In this document: piece by piece, positions 49,283 to 61,111 of the stretch
Layout of the letters: each line of letters starts with the position of its first letter
Numbering within the stretch: position 1 is the first letter of the stretch
Origin: Artocarpus heterophyllus
Taxonomy: Eukaryota > Streptophyta > Magnoliopsida > Rosales > Moraceae
Assembly: GCA_025403435.1 (NCBI GenBank)
Contig: CM046339.1
Location: forward strand, 3,054,212-3,118,211
Length of the DNA stretch: 64,000 nucleotides
Direction: 5' to 3'
Notes under the pieces: generated by a model
Seen by the model: only the letters and a program-made list of their open reading frames with translations
What the model was told of the DNA's origin: nothing
Databases searched by the model: none
Translations under genes and position numbers: made by a program

Positions 49283-51762
49283 ACCCCTCTTAACATCAGA
49301 AGTTCTTAATTGTTATGTCTACTAGCCCTACAGAAAAATTTTCATATCATGCTTCTACTATATATTTTTTTTTAATCTTTGCGTACACATGGAAATGCAT
49401 GTAGTTAATAATAATATACCCAATGCTTGTTGGCGAGAACCTTTTGCTTTACCGCTTCAACAAATTGGTCAACAGATGGGAATGGCATACACATTCTTTC
49501 TGCACCCATCTCCATGCGCAAAGTATTTTGGTCTCGCCTAAACAGCTGGATTTTCCCATCTTCTCTTTTATATGCCTTTAGCCGTTCAAACAATCCCTGC
49601 GAGATTCAATTATATAAATCTACTTATTTATCAATCTTTTGCCAAATTGTACTATTATCACTACTTAATGGAAGAGGTTAAGCTAGTTTACTAGTAAAAA
49701 TTTGATTTTAGAAAAAGGGAATTAATTTTCTGATTTAAAATTTTTGGTGTCTTTCAAGGTTTTTATTAATTCGGAATCAAATGGAGCTCATATACAAATG
49801 ACGAATGAAGTTCTTTGATTAAGGGGAATTATGTCAAGTCCGCTTTCCATAGAATTAAATTTTTGGTTTTTATATTAAACTTAATGATAACTAACTTATT
49901 TGTCAAGTGTACCCTTACTTCAACCACACTTATTTTATTTTAATTTCTTTTGATTCTTTGACCAATAGGTCTTTTTCTATGCATTTTAATTTATCATGCG
50001 GATTGGTTGCCATTTTCTTGTTTGTTGGTAGAGCTATTTTAACTGATTTGACGATTAATCAAATTCATTCAAGTTTTCCCTAAAAAATAAACAATAATAA
50101 GAATTTTAGTTTCTCCTTTAGTAAATTCTTAAATATGTTAATAAACACTTCAATAAAATTTTAAAAATTAATTTTACAGAACATAATTCCATATTCTTAA
50201 AAATTTATTACCTATTCTTTCGATTCTTAATTAGTAAAACATGCCCTAAAACAACAAGGAATTATACGTAATTCTGTTATATATATGGACTTATTTTCAA
50301 TATTTGCATTTCTAATAAAGGATATATTTTAATAATAATCGATAACACAGCGTAATAAGAATTTAAGTTTATTTGTTATTATAAATTTTTTGGTCAATTA
50401 TCTAATTCATTACAACGGTATGATTCGTATCACATGAATCAAAGTTAATATTAAGTTAATAGCAATACCTATTGAAACCACACACCCAGAGATATAGGTT
50501 TGTGTTCCTAAAAAATTCTAACCAAAATAAAAAAAAATAAAAAAATAAAAGAAAAAGGTAGAAAAACAGTAACGAAATAGACACGTAATACAGTCTGAAT
50601 GATATATGCACCTGTCCATTGTTTAATATCACAGATGCTGGACTGATTTCGATACTTCCATAGCGAGTGATGGCCCCCTTGGAAAAGCAACCATTTACGT
50701 TGGATTTCATGATAAACATGTAATCAGTTGGGACCAGACCAAATCCAACTTCATCCCAGTTCATGCTTGAATGCTTTTCGTCGCCGCAAGTGCTTTCACC
50801 AACCAAAAAACAAAGTTAATTAAAAAGAAAAAATAAAATAAAACAAGGTGCAGTTTTTGTGTCCAAGAAACAATCATGGATATATATGCAAGATCAAATG
50901 TTGCAAAATGCTTTGGTGTACGAGAAACAAAGAACAAAAAACTATATTAAAATAGAAAATTGGTTAACAAAACTTGATATTCTGAGGAAAAGATTAAACA
51001 ACAATATGAAGGAAAAAAAAAGTATTCCTAGGAGTTTAGAGCTCGACGTGTAAAGGGTTTTAAAATGATTTTTTTTTTTTTCCTTATAGCTTGAACTTTT
51101 GTTCTTTTCTTCCTTCTTTTTTTTAGCAAAGTTGTTTTCTGTTATTCAAATAGAAATATCTTTCAGTACATAAGGCACCATCATATCTTCTTCGAGTCTA
51201 AGATCCTTAGCTAAACCATATATTCTTCTTTCATTTTCTTCTTCTTCTGTATTTGGTTTTTGTTTTCTTTCTTTTTAATAAAGTTTATGCTTATTAAAAA
51301 AATCATGGGCTTATAATATATATATATATATGACATTAAATTTCAAACGCAACCTCATAATCAACATGCACATTAATATGTAAGGGAATTTTTATAATAA
51401 AATCTACGACCTCTGTGAGTCTCCTTCTATTTTGGAGTCATTTCCGTCAACATTAATGTTTGTATTCTCTATTTTAATACGATATTTCCTTTAAAAAAAA
51501 TATCACCAACGAATAGAACAACTATACTTTTACTCATTAAAACGGGAATTACAAAAAGAAAAAAAAATAGAACTAAGTCATTCTGGAAACCGGATTAAGG
51601 GTTTCACAAAAAGAAAGAAAGAAATCGGATCAAGAAAAAAAAAACAATTTTGAATTTGAAAAAAAAAAAAAAGAAAACTTGAGGCTACAAAAAAAAATTG
51701 ACTGCAATGGTGACTTACCTATTAAGAGTGGGCCCGACGTTTGTTTGCAGTGGTAGAGCCAT

Positions 51763-52689
51763 AGATATTGCACAGATTAAAAGAAGAAAAACAAGCTCTC
51801 AAAATTGTTTTTCAAGCCCGGAATTATAAAATAAACTGCTTTTGGTTTGAAAACAGAAAACACTATTTTTTATGAATATATAAAGGCTTTTTAGGAGTTG
51901 CAAATTTCTGGCGGGAGGGGGAAAAAACTGTAATGCCTACGAAGATGAAATAGTGCAGGACGAGATATATGTCATGTTGCAGTATGTATAGAAGTAAATT
52001 AAGACTAGTTTTTCATTTTTAGTGAACATTATCTACATACAACGTACAATATTTGGTAATATATCATGCATTGCACAGGCGGCTCTGGTATTTGGGAATT
52101 CATATAGTAAAAAGGGTATACAAAGTAAGAAATAATATCTTACTCTGGTATTTGGAAATTGATTCATATAGTAAACAGGGTATACAAAATATTAAATAAT
52201 ATCTTACTAAAGAAAGTATGAAATATATCAATAGCGTGTAGCGTGATTTAGAAAAAAAGATGTACAAATGTCATATATAGTATACACAAATACAGTAAAG
52301 CAGATAATAACAGATTCTCTCACAAAAGAAAATAACAGTAAGATAGAATTAATCAGGCAATAAAAAAAAGTAAATGCTAGAACATATAAATAGTAGAAAT
52401 AAGAACATATATAGAGATGTCAATCACTCCGTGAAGCCATAACCCTGTCCATAATAAATTTGACCTAAGCATGTTTTGTGTCGGGTCAGGGTTAGAGTAT
52501 TGAAATTTCATGTTGTACTCATGCTAGTTCAAAATTAAAAGGTAAAACAACTTACAAGAATGCCACTCAAATGCATCACTTTATTAAAAAATATCCTCCA
52601 ACAAATTACTTATCAAAACTGTCCCTTTATTAAAAATTAGTGATTTATAAAAAACAAAAAAAAAAAACCAAGTCACTCTTCCTCTTGAA
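51763..52689. other. upstream region of BCAT pseudogene B
   Basis: AT-rich; the 5' flank of the pseudogene. A direct repeat is seen around 52085-52130 and 52143-52205 (CTCTGGTATTTGG...AATAATATCTTACT). No promoter element can be assigned. Confidence 0.35.
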
Positions 52690-53130
52690 ATGGAATCCAC
52701 TAGGTTCTGCTGTGGAACCTGCCTCCTGTTGCCGAAGCGATGTGCCAAATTATAACCTGCTAGGTTCTAACTTAGAGTCTACCAGATTCTAACATTTTTT
52801 TAAATAAAGAAGCACCAACAGACTCCGGTTGCTAGTGCGGGTGCCGGGTTGTAACGTATTAGGTTCCAACTTCGAACCTACCATATTCCAACATATTCTT
52901 TTTAAACAAAGAAGCACCAACCACCTTTTGTTGCTGGCACGGGGTGTCGGAGCATAATGGAACCTGCCAGGTTCCGTCTCAAAACCTGCCAAATTTCATC
53001 CTAAAACCCATTAAGTTTCAATATTGAACTTGCCATATTCTATCCAAAAATTTGTCGAAACCGTTAGATTCTATCCCGAAACTCATCGGAACCCACTAGG
53101 TTCCAACATGAAATCTACTAAATTTCCTCC
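52690..53130. repeat. degenerate tandem repeat, AACCTGCCAGGTTCC core
   Basis: Many variants of a near-palindromic unit such as GGAACCTGCCAGGTTCCG, AACCTGCTAGGTTCTAAC and GAACCTACCATATTCCAAC, spaced about 20-25 bp. The first part shows a larger repeat of about 110 bp, with AAAGAAGCACCAAC at 52807-52820 and 52915-52928 each followed by a GTTGCTxG segment. No coding frame is preserved through it. Confidence 0.7.
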
Positions 53131-53610
53131 AAAAAATCTCTAGAACCGCCAAATTTTGTCCTGGTACTATTGGGGATACTTGTCAGTATCTGTTGTAGAT
53201 TTCACTGTGGTTACCGGCAAGACTGGCAACACATAATAAGCATAATTGGACATGTGTTGTTTATTTAATTTTATCAATGTTTTGTGAAATCGAGTTTGTA
53301 CTTGTCCTGCAAAAAGTTCACTTGAGTTTGTTCATACTATAAGTAATTGAGACAAAAAGCCCACTTCTTGATTTTTTTCATGAATCAAATCAGATGGTTC
53401 TATTTTTCAATCTTTCTGACTTATTCCTACGAAACCAAGGTCAAAAAGATTGAGAAAAATAAATCATTCACAACATGGACTAATGTAGCGGAGCATGGGC
53501 AATATGGGCAAAGGGGATACCACTCGTTTATGGAACACCACACATAAATTATTTCCTAAGAATTATGACAATTTCTATTATGTTTTGACTCTAAATACGT
53601 GTATGCAGTG
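53131..53610. other. sequence between tandem repeat and gypsy LTR
   Basis: No recognised element. A 66-codon open frame (53347-53547) has no family features. Confidence 0.3.
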
Positions 53611-54674
53611 TGTTATGCCCCGATTTTAATTAAGTGGGACTAGTGAGTAAATGGAGAATTAGTGTGCCATGATGTAAACTAAACCTAATGTAACTATTTT
53701 GTGGTATTTTCAAATTAAAGTTACTTTCAATTATTATTAATTATTTTAAACTGCTCTCAATTATTTTTATCTATATTTGTTAATTTGAATTTTGAAACAA
53801 AACAATTTATCAAATGTCTAATATGCCCCATTTGGAAAACCATGTGTTGGAACATAGTTCTCACCTTGCAAAAATTACCTTTACCCTTTCTATATATTTC
53901 TTTCACTCTCCCTCTCCTCCTCACACTCTCACGCTCTCTCTCTCACTCTCAAACTCTCTCTCATCTCCCTCTCACTGCCTCTCTGTTGCTCTCTTTCCTT
54001 CTCCTAATTTTTGATTCAAAATCAAGGCTCAAGCTTTAATTCTCAGTGGATTGAGAGCTGGGGAACTTGTGTGGGCAATTATAATATCGATTTAAAGCTC
54101 AAATCCAAGATTAGTTTGTTTATTTTTCAAATTTTTAAACTTTTTCTAAATTTCTTAAATTTCTTTAAAAAGTTGTAATCTGAGTTCTTAAAGCTTAGGA
54201 AACCATGAATTTAGGATTGCTAGAACTTAAATCAACTAGAATGTAAACTAGATTTGAAGGAAAATAGATTAAACCAATTTTTTCTATTTTCCTCATTTTT
54301 GGGTTTTTTTGATTTCTCTGTGTAAATCCTAATTAAAATAGTTTAAAAATATTCTATTATGTTTTCCTATCATTTGTGCATGTTTTGTATGCCTGGGAAT
54401 TAAGAAAACATGTTAGACATGAGGATTTGGGCTCGGGGAGGCCGAAACCCATGCTTGGAAAATTCTAGAATTTTTCTAATTCAACAGGCCGGATTCATGA
54501 ATCTGGCAAGCCGGACTCATATCTTCGGCAGGCCGAACCTAGAAAAGTTGGGCCGGCCGGACCAAGATAGTCGGTAGGCTAAACTGCATAGTTCGGTAGA
54601 CCGGGCCAGGGAGACCGACAGGTTGACCGGCCTTCGTGAAAATTTGTCATTGTTCATTGATTTTTACTATTTTA
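53611..54674 (+). mobile_element. truncated gypsy LTR
   Basis: Starts TGTTATGCCCCGA and follows the solo LTR at 35306 through the AGTGTGCCAT block, CT tract, GGATTTGGGCTCGGGGAGGC phrase and GC-rich array. At the phrase TTTTTACTATTTTAA it switches to copia leader sequence. About half of the LTR is missing. Confidence 0.85.
54481..54635. repeat. GC-rich array in gypsy LTR fragment
   Basis: Seven or so units, including AACAGGCCGGATTC, TTCGGCAGGCCGAACC, GTCGGTAGGCTAAAC and GTTCGGTAGACCGGGC. It ends about 35 bp before the junction with copia. Confidence 0.82.
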
Positions 54675-55189
54675 ATGCAATTCATCAATTTTATTTTCAA
54701 CAATTCAAAAAAAAATTAGAGATTCAGGAAATACCTGATAGCGCCATTATTATTCTTCTATATCCACCTTCTAGATCCGTCTTCTCAATCCGTCTTTTTC
54801 AAAAAATTATTTAATTACAAAATTCTTACAAATTTAAAAATAAATAATAATTCCTAGACGGAGATGATAGTCTGTCATCTAATTACATGAAAAACCTAAA
54901 TACACATTCTAACCTCTAAGGAACCATAACCGGTATAAATTAATTAATTAATAATTAATTAAATTATTTAATTAATAAATAATTAAATAACGATTTAATC
55001 AACCATAATTAATTAATCAATATTCACCACATAATCCATGATAACATATAAAATATATAGAAACCTAGAGTGCCAACTCTTTATAAAAATTAAATTCAAG
55101 CATAGGAGAGATTAAGATCACAAAATTTATACATATAGTATGATCACAAACTCGTAAATTTATATAAAAACCATGTCTCTGATACCAAT
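54669..55189 (-). mobile_element. copia leader fragment using the 55190 LTR as its 5' LTR
   Basis: On the minus strand, sequence leaving the LTR at 55190 begins with a primer-binding site (ATTGGTATCAGAGAC, 55175-55189) and continues as leader, matching 62340-62835 and 31800-32284. It is cut at about 54669, before the leader array and gag. The LTR at 55190-57158 therefore acts as 5' LTR for this fragment. Confidence 0.85.
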
Positions 55190-55576
55190 TGTTGAAAAAA
55201 TAATACGCAATAAAATTTTAAAAATTTTATATCAGAGTATTTTTTAAAACACAAGTTTGACATGCCATATGCATAAATTAACCAGATCTTACTAACCTTT
55301 GATTGCCAAAGAACCCTCGCAAAACGTGAAGAGAAGTAACGTTCCAGAAGAGTATCAACCAACTGGTCTTCTTTGCTATTTTCTATCAAGGACTGGAGTG
55401 AGTGTGGGCTCACACGTACAGCTCTTCCACCAGGTGACTCTCCTTCCAACCAATTGAGAGAACCCAAAGCTAGTGTTCATGATTTCTGAACAAAAGCTCT
55501 CAGGGAGTTTTCAGATTCTCGCCAACAGAGTATCACTCTTAATCTCTCAATTGATCTAAATAACTCATATGACTTA

Positions 55577-55590
55577 CTCCTTATTTATAG
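55577..55590 (-). promoter_or_regulatory. TATA box of copia LTR
   Basis: Minus strand CTATAAATAAGGAG; the same in the LTR at 62836 (63223-63236). Confidence 0.6.
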
Positions 55591-55707
55591 AGGTTGGGTT
55601 TATGATCAGTCCTTATCAGACTAGGTCTCAAAAATTTAGATTAGAATCAAATTCGGATCAATATCTGATAAGATCCGCATAAAAACGTGTAATCTTATCC
55701 TTCGCTC

Positions 55708-55728
55708 ATTGGCAGGCCGAACTGCCGA
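55708..55728. repeat. GC-rich unit in copia U3
   Basis: Only one full unit (TTGGCAGGCCGAAC) plus a partial. This is the shortest form of the U3 array in the window. Confidence 0.65.
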
Positions 55729-57158
55729 ATAAATATCTCCGTAAATTTTTTATTTTTCACCCGACATTCTATAGGATGAAGTCTCAGTTTTTAATTCAAA
55801 TAACCCAATAGAAAAGTTATCTGATCAAAACAACTTTATCTAGATAATCTGTAAGAAAATAAATGAATTTCCAATAATTCCACAAGTTTATCTTGATCTA
55901 ATTTATCCAAAATTAAATCAATTGATAAACAGACAAGAATTATCCGATCCCAATAATTCAACAAGTTTATCTTGAATCAATTTTATCACAAAATTAATTC
56001 AACCGATAAACAGACATGAATTATCTGATTCTTCCAAATTTTAACCAATCTGATAAATCTGACATAAATCACCAATTATTGAAAAAGCACGCCGTATCGT
56101 TATAGGATGTTGTGAGCTAGCAAATGTGACCAAATAGACCTATATAGTTCAAGCTCCCGATAATTATGAAACTTAATATTCTAGATATACATTTTAGAAT
56201 TATCAACTCCAACGCTACTTCATTAAAAGCTTGGAGCTACACTCTCGAACTAAATAGAATTACGAAGCCCGTATAACTAAGTCTACATGACATATCATAG
56301 TGTATCGTATCCCCATATGATTATCCATAATCGGCTTATGCACAAGTTCTGTCTTACCTTCCCAATTATTTTTATCTCATGTTTCATTATCTCACGATCA
56401 GAAAACTTACCATCCAAAGATAGTATACTATTCGGTTACACCTATGTATCCAAATGGTTGAGCGCTCCAGTTTTTCAATTACAGGATAACGCATATAAGA
56501 GGATATCATTACTCCTAAAGAGGAGCTATGGATTCCATATCTATGAATAACAGGTCTACGCTATCAAGAGTCATGCCTCCAACGTACCGGCACACATACC
56601 ACTATTAAGATGTGGATGTCACCCTTTGGTACATCAAAAGACACAAGTCAAGACAACGGGCCCACTATTCATCTCAGGATTAAGATACAATACAAATGAT
56701 TGTCTAAAGTGAATCGATTTGCATGACAGAATTATTAATCCAAATCAATTCACTTTATGTCCCGATCCAACACATCATCACCTATGACAACATGCCAATG
56801 TTTCTATTCATAGAGTTCACCTCTGATGGTCAAGACAAACCATCTCTCGATTGGGATATAGACAACATAACAATCTTTACATGAATGAAGTGCCCAACTT
56901 CATTCCCTCGATTGTGGATCTTATGATTTAGACCATCACCTTAAGAATCGTGTCTTCCACATAATCTGTCCATCATATGCTCAATTCTTAAGGTTTAGAC
57001 TGACAGTCTCAGACTATTGTTTGCTTAACATACATTCAACAAATATGAACGTAAAGATAACAAGATTTGATATATAAACAATAAATAAATTCTTTATTGA
57101 TAAAAATGTCTCCAAAAATTTATTACATTTTTACTCCTTAGGGCATACGTGTCTAACA

Positions 57159-57173
57159 ATCTCCCACTTGCAG
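57159..57173 (-). promoter_or_regulatory. copia polypurine tract
   Basis: The minus strand reads TGCAAGTGGGAGAT immediately before the LTR start TGTTAGAC. Confidence 0.8.
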
Positions 57174-57189
57174 TGAGTAAATATGACAA

Positions 57190-58700
57190 ATCTCACATCC
57201 CCATGGCTTCCACATGCCTCTCGAAGACTCTCCTAGTAAGTGTCTTCATAAATGGATCAGCTAAATTGTCCTTTGACGCGATCTTGCACACCGTGACATG
57301 CCCACCCTCAACGAAGTCCTTTATCACATGATACTTTCGATCAATATGCTTACTCTTCTTATGAAATCTTGGTTCCTTAGCATTAGCTACCGTCACATTG
57401 TTATCACAGTATAGTGATACCGCCTTATTCATACCAGAAACTACCTCAAGATCCCTAAGGAACTTGCGAAGCTACACTGCTTCATTCGAAGCATCATTAG
57501 CCGCCACATACTCGGCCTCTATCGTTGAATCCAAAGTGCAATCTTGCTTTACACTTCTCCAACTGATGGCACCGCCTCCCAGAGTAAACACAAAACCCAA
57601 AGTCGATTTCCTAGAATCCAGACAGGATTGAAAATCTGAGTCAGTATATCCTAGAAGAGTCAAGTCCTCACCCGAATATACAAACATATACCCTCGAGTC
57701 CTTCTTAGGTACTTGAAAATATGCTTTACAACAACCCAATGGTTCGGTCCTAGATCCGCCTGAAATTGACTTACAATCCCGACCGCATAACTAATATCCA
57801 GTCGTGTGCAAAGCATAGCATATATGAGACTACCCACTATTGAAGCATAAGGCACCTTCTTGATATATTCTCTTTCTTCCTCAGACTTTGGAGAGTCTTT
57901 CTTAAAAAGAGTAATTCCAGACCTAGATGGTTGCCCACCTTTCTTGGAATCCTGCATTGCAAACCTCTTAAGAATTTTATCTATGTATCCAACCTAGGAT
58001 AAAGCTATCATTTTGTTTTTCCTACCCTGAAAGATCTGGATACCGAGAATAAATTAGCCTCACCCAAGTCCTTCATCTCAAACTGCTTAGTTAACTATAA
58101 TTCGACCGATGACAATGCCCCAATGTCATTGCCAATTAGCATAATGTCATCTACATAGAGCAATAGAAAAACCACCTTCTCATCCTTAATGTGTTTGTAA
58201 ACACATGGCTCATCCACATTTTATGAGAACCCATAAGTCTTGATCACTGATCAAATCTTATGTTCCAGGAACGAGAAGCCTGCTTAAGTCCATAAATTGA
58301 CTTTAATAGCTTACAAACCTTACCCTCTTGACCCTTGACCTTGACCCCGTCTGGTTGTGCCATATAAATGGACTCATCAAGATAGCCATTCAGAAAAGTC
58401 ATCTTGACATCCATCTGTCAAATCTCGTAGTTGAGAGCGGCAGCTATGGACAAGAGAATCCGGATGGACTTAAGCATGGCTATAGGCGAAAAGGTTTCCT
58501 TATAATCGATTCTTTCCTTTTGCGTATAACCCTTAGCTATCAGTCTAGCCTTAAAGGTTTTGACCTTTCCATCTACTCCTCTTTTCCTCTTGTAGATCCA
58601 CTTACACCCTATGGGTTTTACCCCTTCGAAAAGATCCACAAGCTCCTAGACCTGATTAGTCTACATAGACTTTATCTCAGTGTTCATGGCCTCTGTCCAA
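57190..58700 (-). pseudogene. pol: copia reverse transcriptase and RNase H
   Basis: RT begins near 58640 with EGVKPIGCKWIYKRKRG and FKARLIAKGYTQ, and later keeps the catalytic YVDD (58146-58157). A 161-codon frame at 57472-57957 contains KKVPYASIVGSLIYAMLC and the RNase H motif YTDSDFQSCLDSRKS, with IEAEY further on. A last frame at 57193-57432 has LYCDNNVTVANAKEP and HIDRKYHVIKDFVEGG. Several frameshifts separate these blocks, so no active polyprotein is possible. Catalytic RNase H residues look intact, unlike in H1. Confidence 0.88.
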
Positions 58701-60265
58701 AGTTTTGAATCAACATTTTCCATAGCTGATGCGTAAGTATAAGGATCCCTATCATGTTCATCCGGTTCAGCCAAAAAGACCTCCCTATTGAACATATACA
58801 TCTCAGGTTGATGCCCAATCCTCCCACTACGTCAAATCTCCTCAGGTTGTTGTTCAGGTTTATTTGGTTTTTCTACACTGATTACAACGGTTTCATTCGG
58901 AACCTCTAGAGTGATCGGATCACTCCTTAGCTCCTTAAGCACCACTTTACTTTGAGGCTTAAAGTCGTCTATGTAACTCTCATCAAGGAAAGTTGCATTA
59001 GTTGAAAGCACAACCTTATTTTCCTTTGGGTTATAAAAATAACCCCCTTTAGTCCCTTTTGGATATCCTACAAACATGCAAACTTCTGAACGTGCTTCCA
59101 ACTTATTCGGATCCTTAAACAGGACATGAGCAGGACAACCCATATGCGAATATGGTTTAAGGATGTCTTCCTACCCGCCCACAACTTGTGAGGAGTTTTA
59201 GGGACCAATTTTGAAGGCACGTTTTTCAAAAGATAACGTACGGTTTGTAGTGCATATCCCCAAAAGGATAAAGGCAATGATGAATAACTCATCATGGACC
59301 TAATCATGTCTAGTAAAGTCCTATTTCTTCTCTTCGCTATGCCATTCTGCTGCGGAGTGCCCAGCGCAGTCAAATGGGATAAAACCTCATTCTCTAATAA
59401 GTATCCTAAGAACTCATCAGAAAGGTATTCACCACCTCGATAGGATCGAAGTGCCTTTATGGGTCTACCCAATTGCTGCTCTACTTCAGCCCAAAACTCC
59501 CTGAATTTGTCAAAAGTTTCACTTTTGTGGTGCATCAGGTACACATACCCATACCTTGAGTAATCGTCCATAAAAGTGACAAAGTACTCATACCCTCCTC
59601 GTGCCTGGATGTTCATCAGTCCGCAAACATCACTATACACAAGTTCTAGAACCCCTTCGGCCCTATTGCTCTTGGACCCGAATGGTCTTTTGGTCATTTT
59701 ACCCTCCAAACAAGATTCACATTGATGTATAGATTCCACCTTTAAGTGACTTAAAGGTCCATCCCTTACCAACCTTTGAATCATATTTAAGTTAATATGA
59801 CCAAGGTACAAATGCCAAAGATAAGTTTTATTAGAGTGAGAAGTTTTAAGTCTTTTAGAGTTATTATCATTTATCTCAGCATTGAGCAATAAGTCCATCT
59901 TAGGTTTGATAAAATATAGATTATTTTGCATCCATCTAGAACAGATAAAAGATTTGTTTTTACGAATCACCACTTTATCATTAAAAGAAATCAAATATGA
60001 GTCTTTAAATAAACAAGCTATAAAAATTAAATTCCTTTTAAATTTAGGACATAAAAACAATATTGCAAAAATAAATTCCTATAATTATAAAGATGGACGT
60101 CTCCCACTGCTTCCGCTGAGACCAAAGATCCATCGCCTATTTGAAGCGTGAAGTCTTCATGCAGCAGACTTCTTGTTTCTTTGAACCCCTACAGAGAAAC
60201 ACAAACATGATTAGTTGCACTAGAATCTATAACCCAAATGTCATTGGATTCCTCAACCAAACAAG
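58701..60265 (-). pseudogene. pol: copia protease, integrase and connection region
   Basis: The frame at 59068-60060 (330 codons) spans the GAG-pre-integrase region (WHLYLGHINLNMIQRLV), an intact zinc site (CESCLEGK) and the integrase core. The first catalytic Asp is in VYSDVCG, and the Glu is in RGGEYLSDEF. The second Asp, expected in RSDRGG, is Tyr (RSYRGG), which should abolish catalysis. The protease motif near 60215 reads VIDSSATN instead of IDSGAT. The next frame (58832-59143) holds AHVLFKDPNKLEARSEVCMF and VGYPKGTKGGYFYNP. Frameshift between the two frames. Confidence 0.88.
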
Positions 60266-61111
60266 TTTCTAAATATAGAAGATCATACCTACCTCCTTTG
60301 GAAAGGAAGTCCTTGCAATGCTTCTTGATATGCCCGACCTTTCCATAGAAGAAGCACTTAAGCTTCTTCGGGTTCTTCTTCTTCTTCTTCTTGCTCTTGG
60401 TTCTAGCAGGAATAGAAGAATTCCCATTCTTGGCCTATTGCTTCTTTCCATTCCCAAAGTTAGGAGTAGAACCAGAAGCAGCTACCATGTTGGCCTCTCC
60501 ACCTACAGGAGACTCCCTGATCAGTAGTTCAAACTCCTGTAACTGTTTCATTAATTCTGTTAAGGTCATATCCCATCTATTGCTTAAATTAAATGTAGCT
60601 CTAAACGGAATAAATTCCTTAGATAGAATCTCAAAGACCATAGTCATCTAAGTTTCAACATCTATATCGGCTCCATTGGTTTGTGCCTCAGCGAGGCAAC
60701 CCATAACCAACATCATGTGCTCCTTTACAGATGTCCCCGATCTCTGCTTATAGTTTAAGAGGTTTCAAAGCACCCTTGCCACTTTGTTATGGCTTGGCCT
60801 TCAAACATATCCTCAAGATTATCCAAGATCTGCTTCGTAGTCTCATAATCCTAATGTTAAGCCTGCAGCACGTTATTCATGCTAGCCATAACATAGCAGC
60901 GGGCCTGATCATTAGCATCTTTCTAGTGATCATACGCTTGGAATTACTCATTAGTTGAGTCTCCAGTAGGCTCGGGACGACAAGGTGTTGTCAGTAAATA
61001 TTTTAGTTTCTCAAAGTTTAGAACGATATCCAAGTTTCGTTTTCAATCATTATAATTCTCTCCAGTTAATAGGTTTTTGTCAAGTATCGATGATAAAGTA
61101 TCTTTAGACAT
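60266..61111 (-). pseudogene. gag: copia gag
   Basis: ATG at 61111 (MSKDTLSSILDKN), with stops soon after at the segment aligned with YNDWK. The open stretch at 60435-60647 contains LTELMKQLQEFELLIRESP. The zinc knuckle near 60310-60350 reads CFFYGKVGHIKKHC, so the second Cys is Tyr. About 280 codons in length if the stops are ignored. Confidence 0.85.

Larger units (their letters stand above)
46772..51762 (-). pseudogene. BCAT pseudogene B, exons 1-8
   Basis: Same exon plan and phases as pseudogene A: exon 1 51719-51762 (MALPLQTNVGPTLN), exon 2 50612-50792 (NWDEVGFGLVPTDYMF), exon 3 49420-49596, exon 4 47882-48016 ([19 protein letters not shown]), exon 5 47686-47765 (PLP-lysine segment GGVKSVSNYSP), exon 6 47214-47330 ([20 protein letters not shown]), exon 7 46984-47079, exon 8 46772-46873 (DEVFCTGTAV). 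Lesions: exon 4 donor GC without the usual GCAAG context, exon 5 acceptor TG instead of AG plus a net 16-bp deletion, a TGA at 47023-47025 in exon 7 in place of the Arg of the ITRKS-like motif, a stop in exon 8 and no final exon. The first three exons are fully open. A tandem duplicate of A, disabled by different mutations. Confidence 0.9.
55190..57158 (-). repeat. shared copia LTR (1969 bp)
   Basis: Plus strand TGTTGAAAAAATAATACGC to GTCTAACA. On one side it abuts a polypurine tract (so it is a 3' LTR), on the other a primer-binding site (so it is a 5' LTR). Confidence 0.9.

Noticed and set aside
42438..51762. Treating the BCAT loci as working genes
   Set aside because: Each copy has several independent splice, frame or stop defects and no final exon, so a pseudogene call is better supported even though many exons are open.
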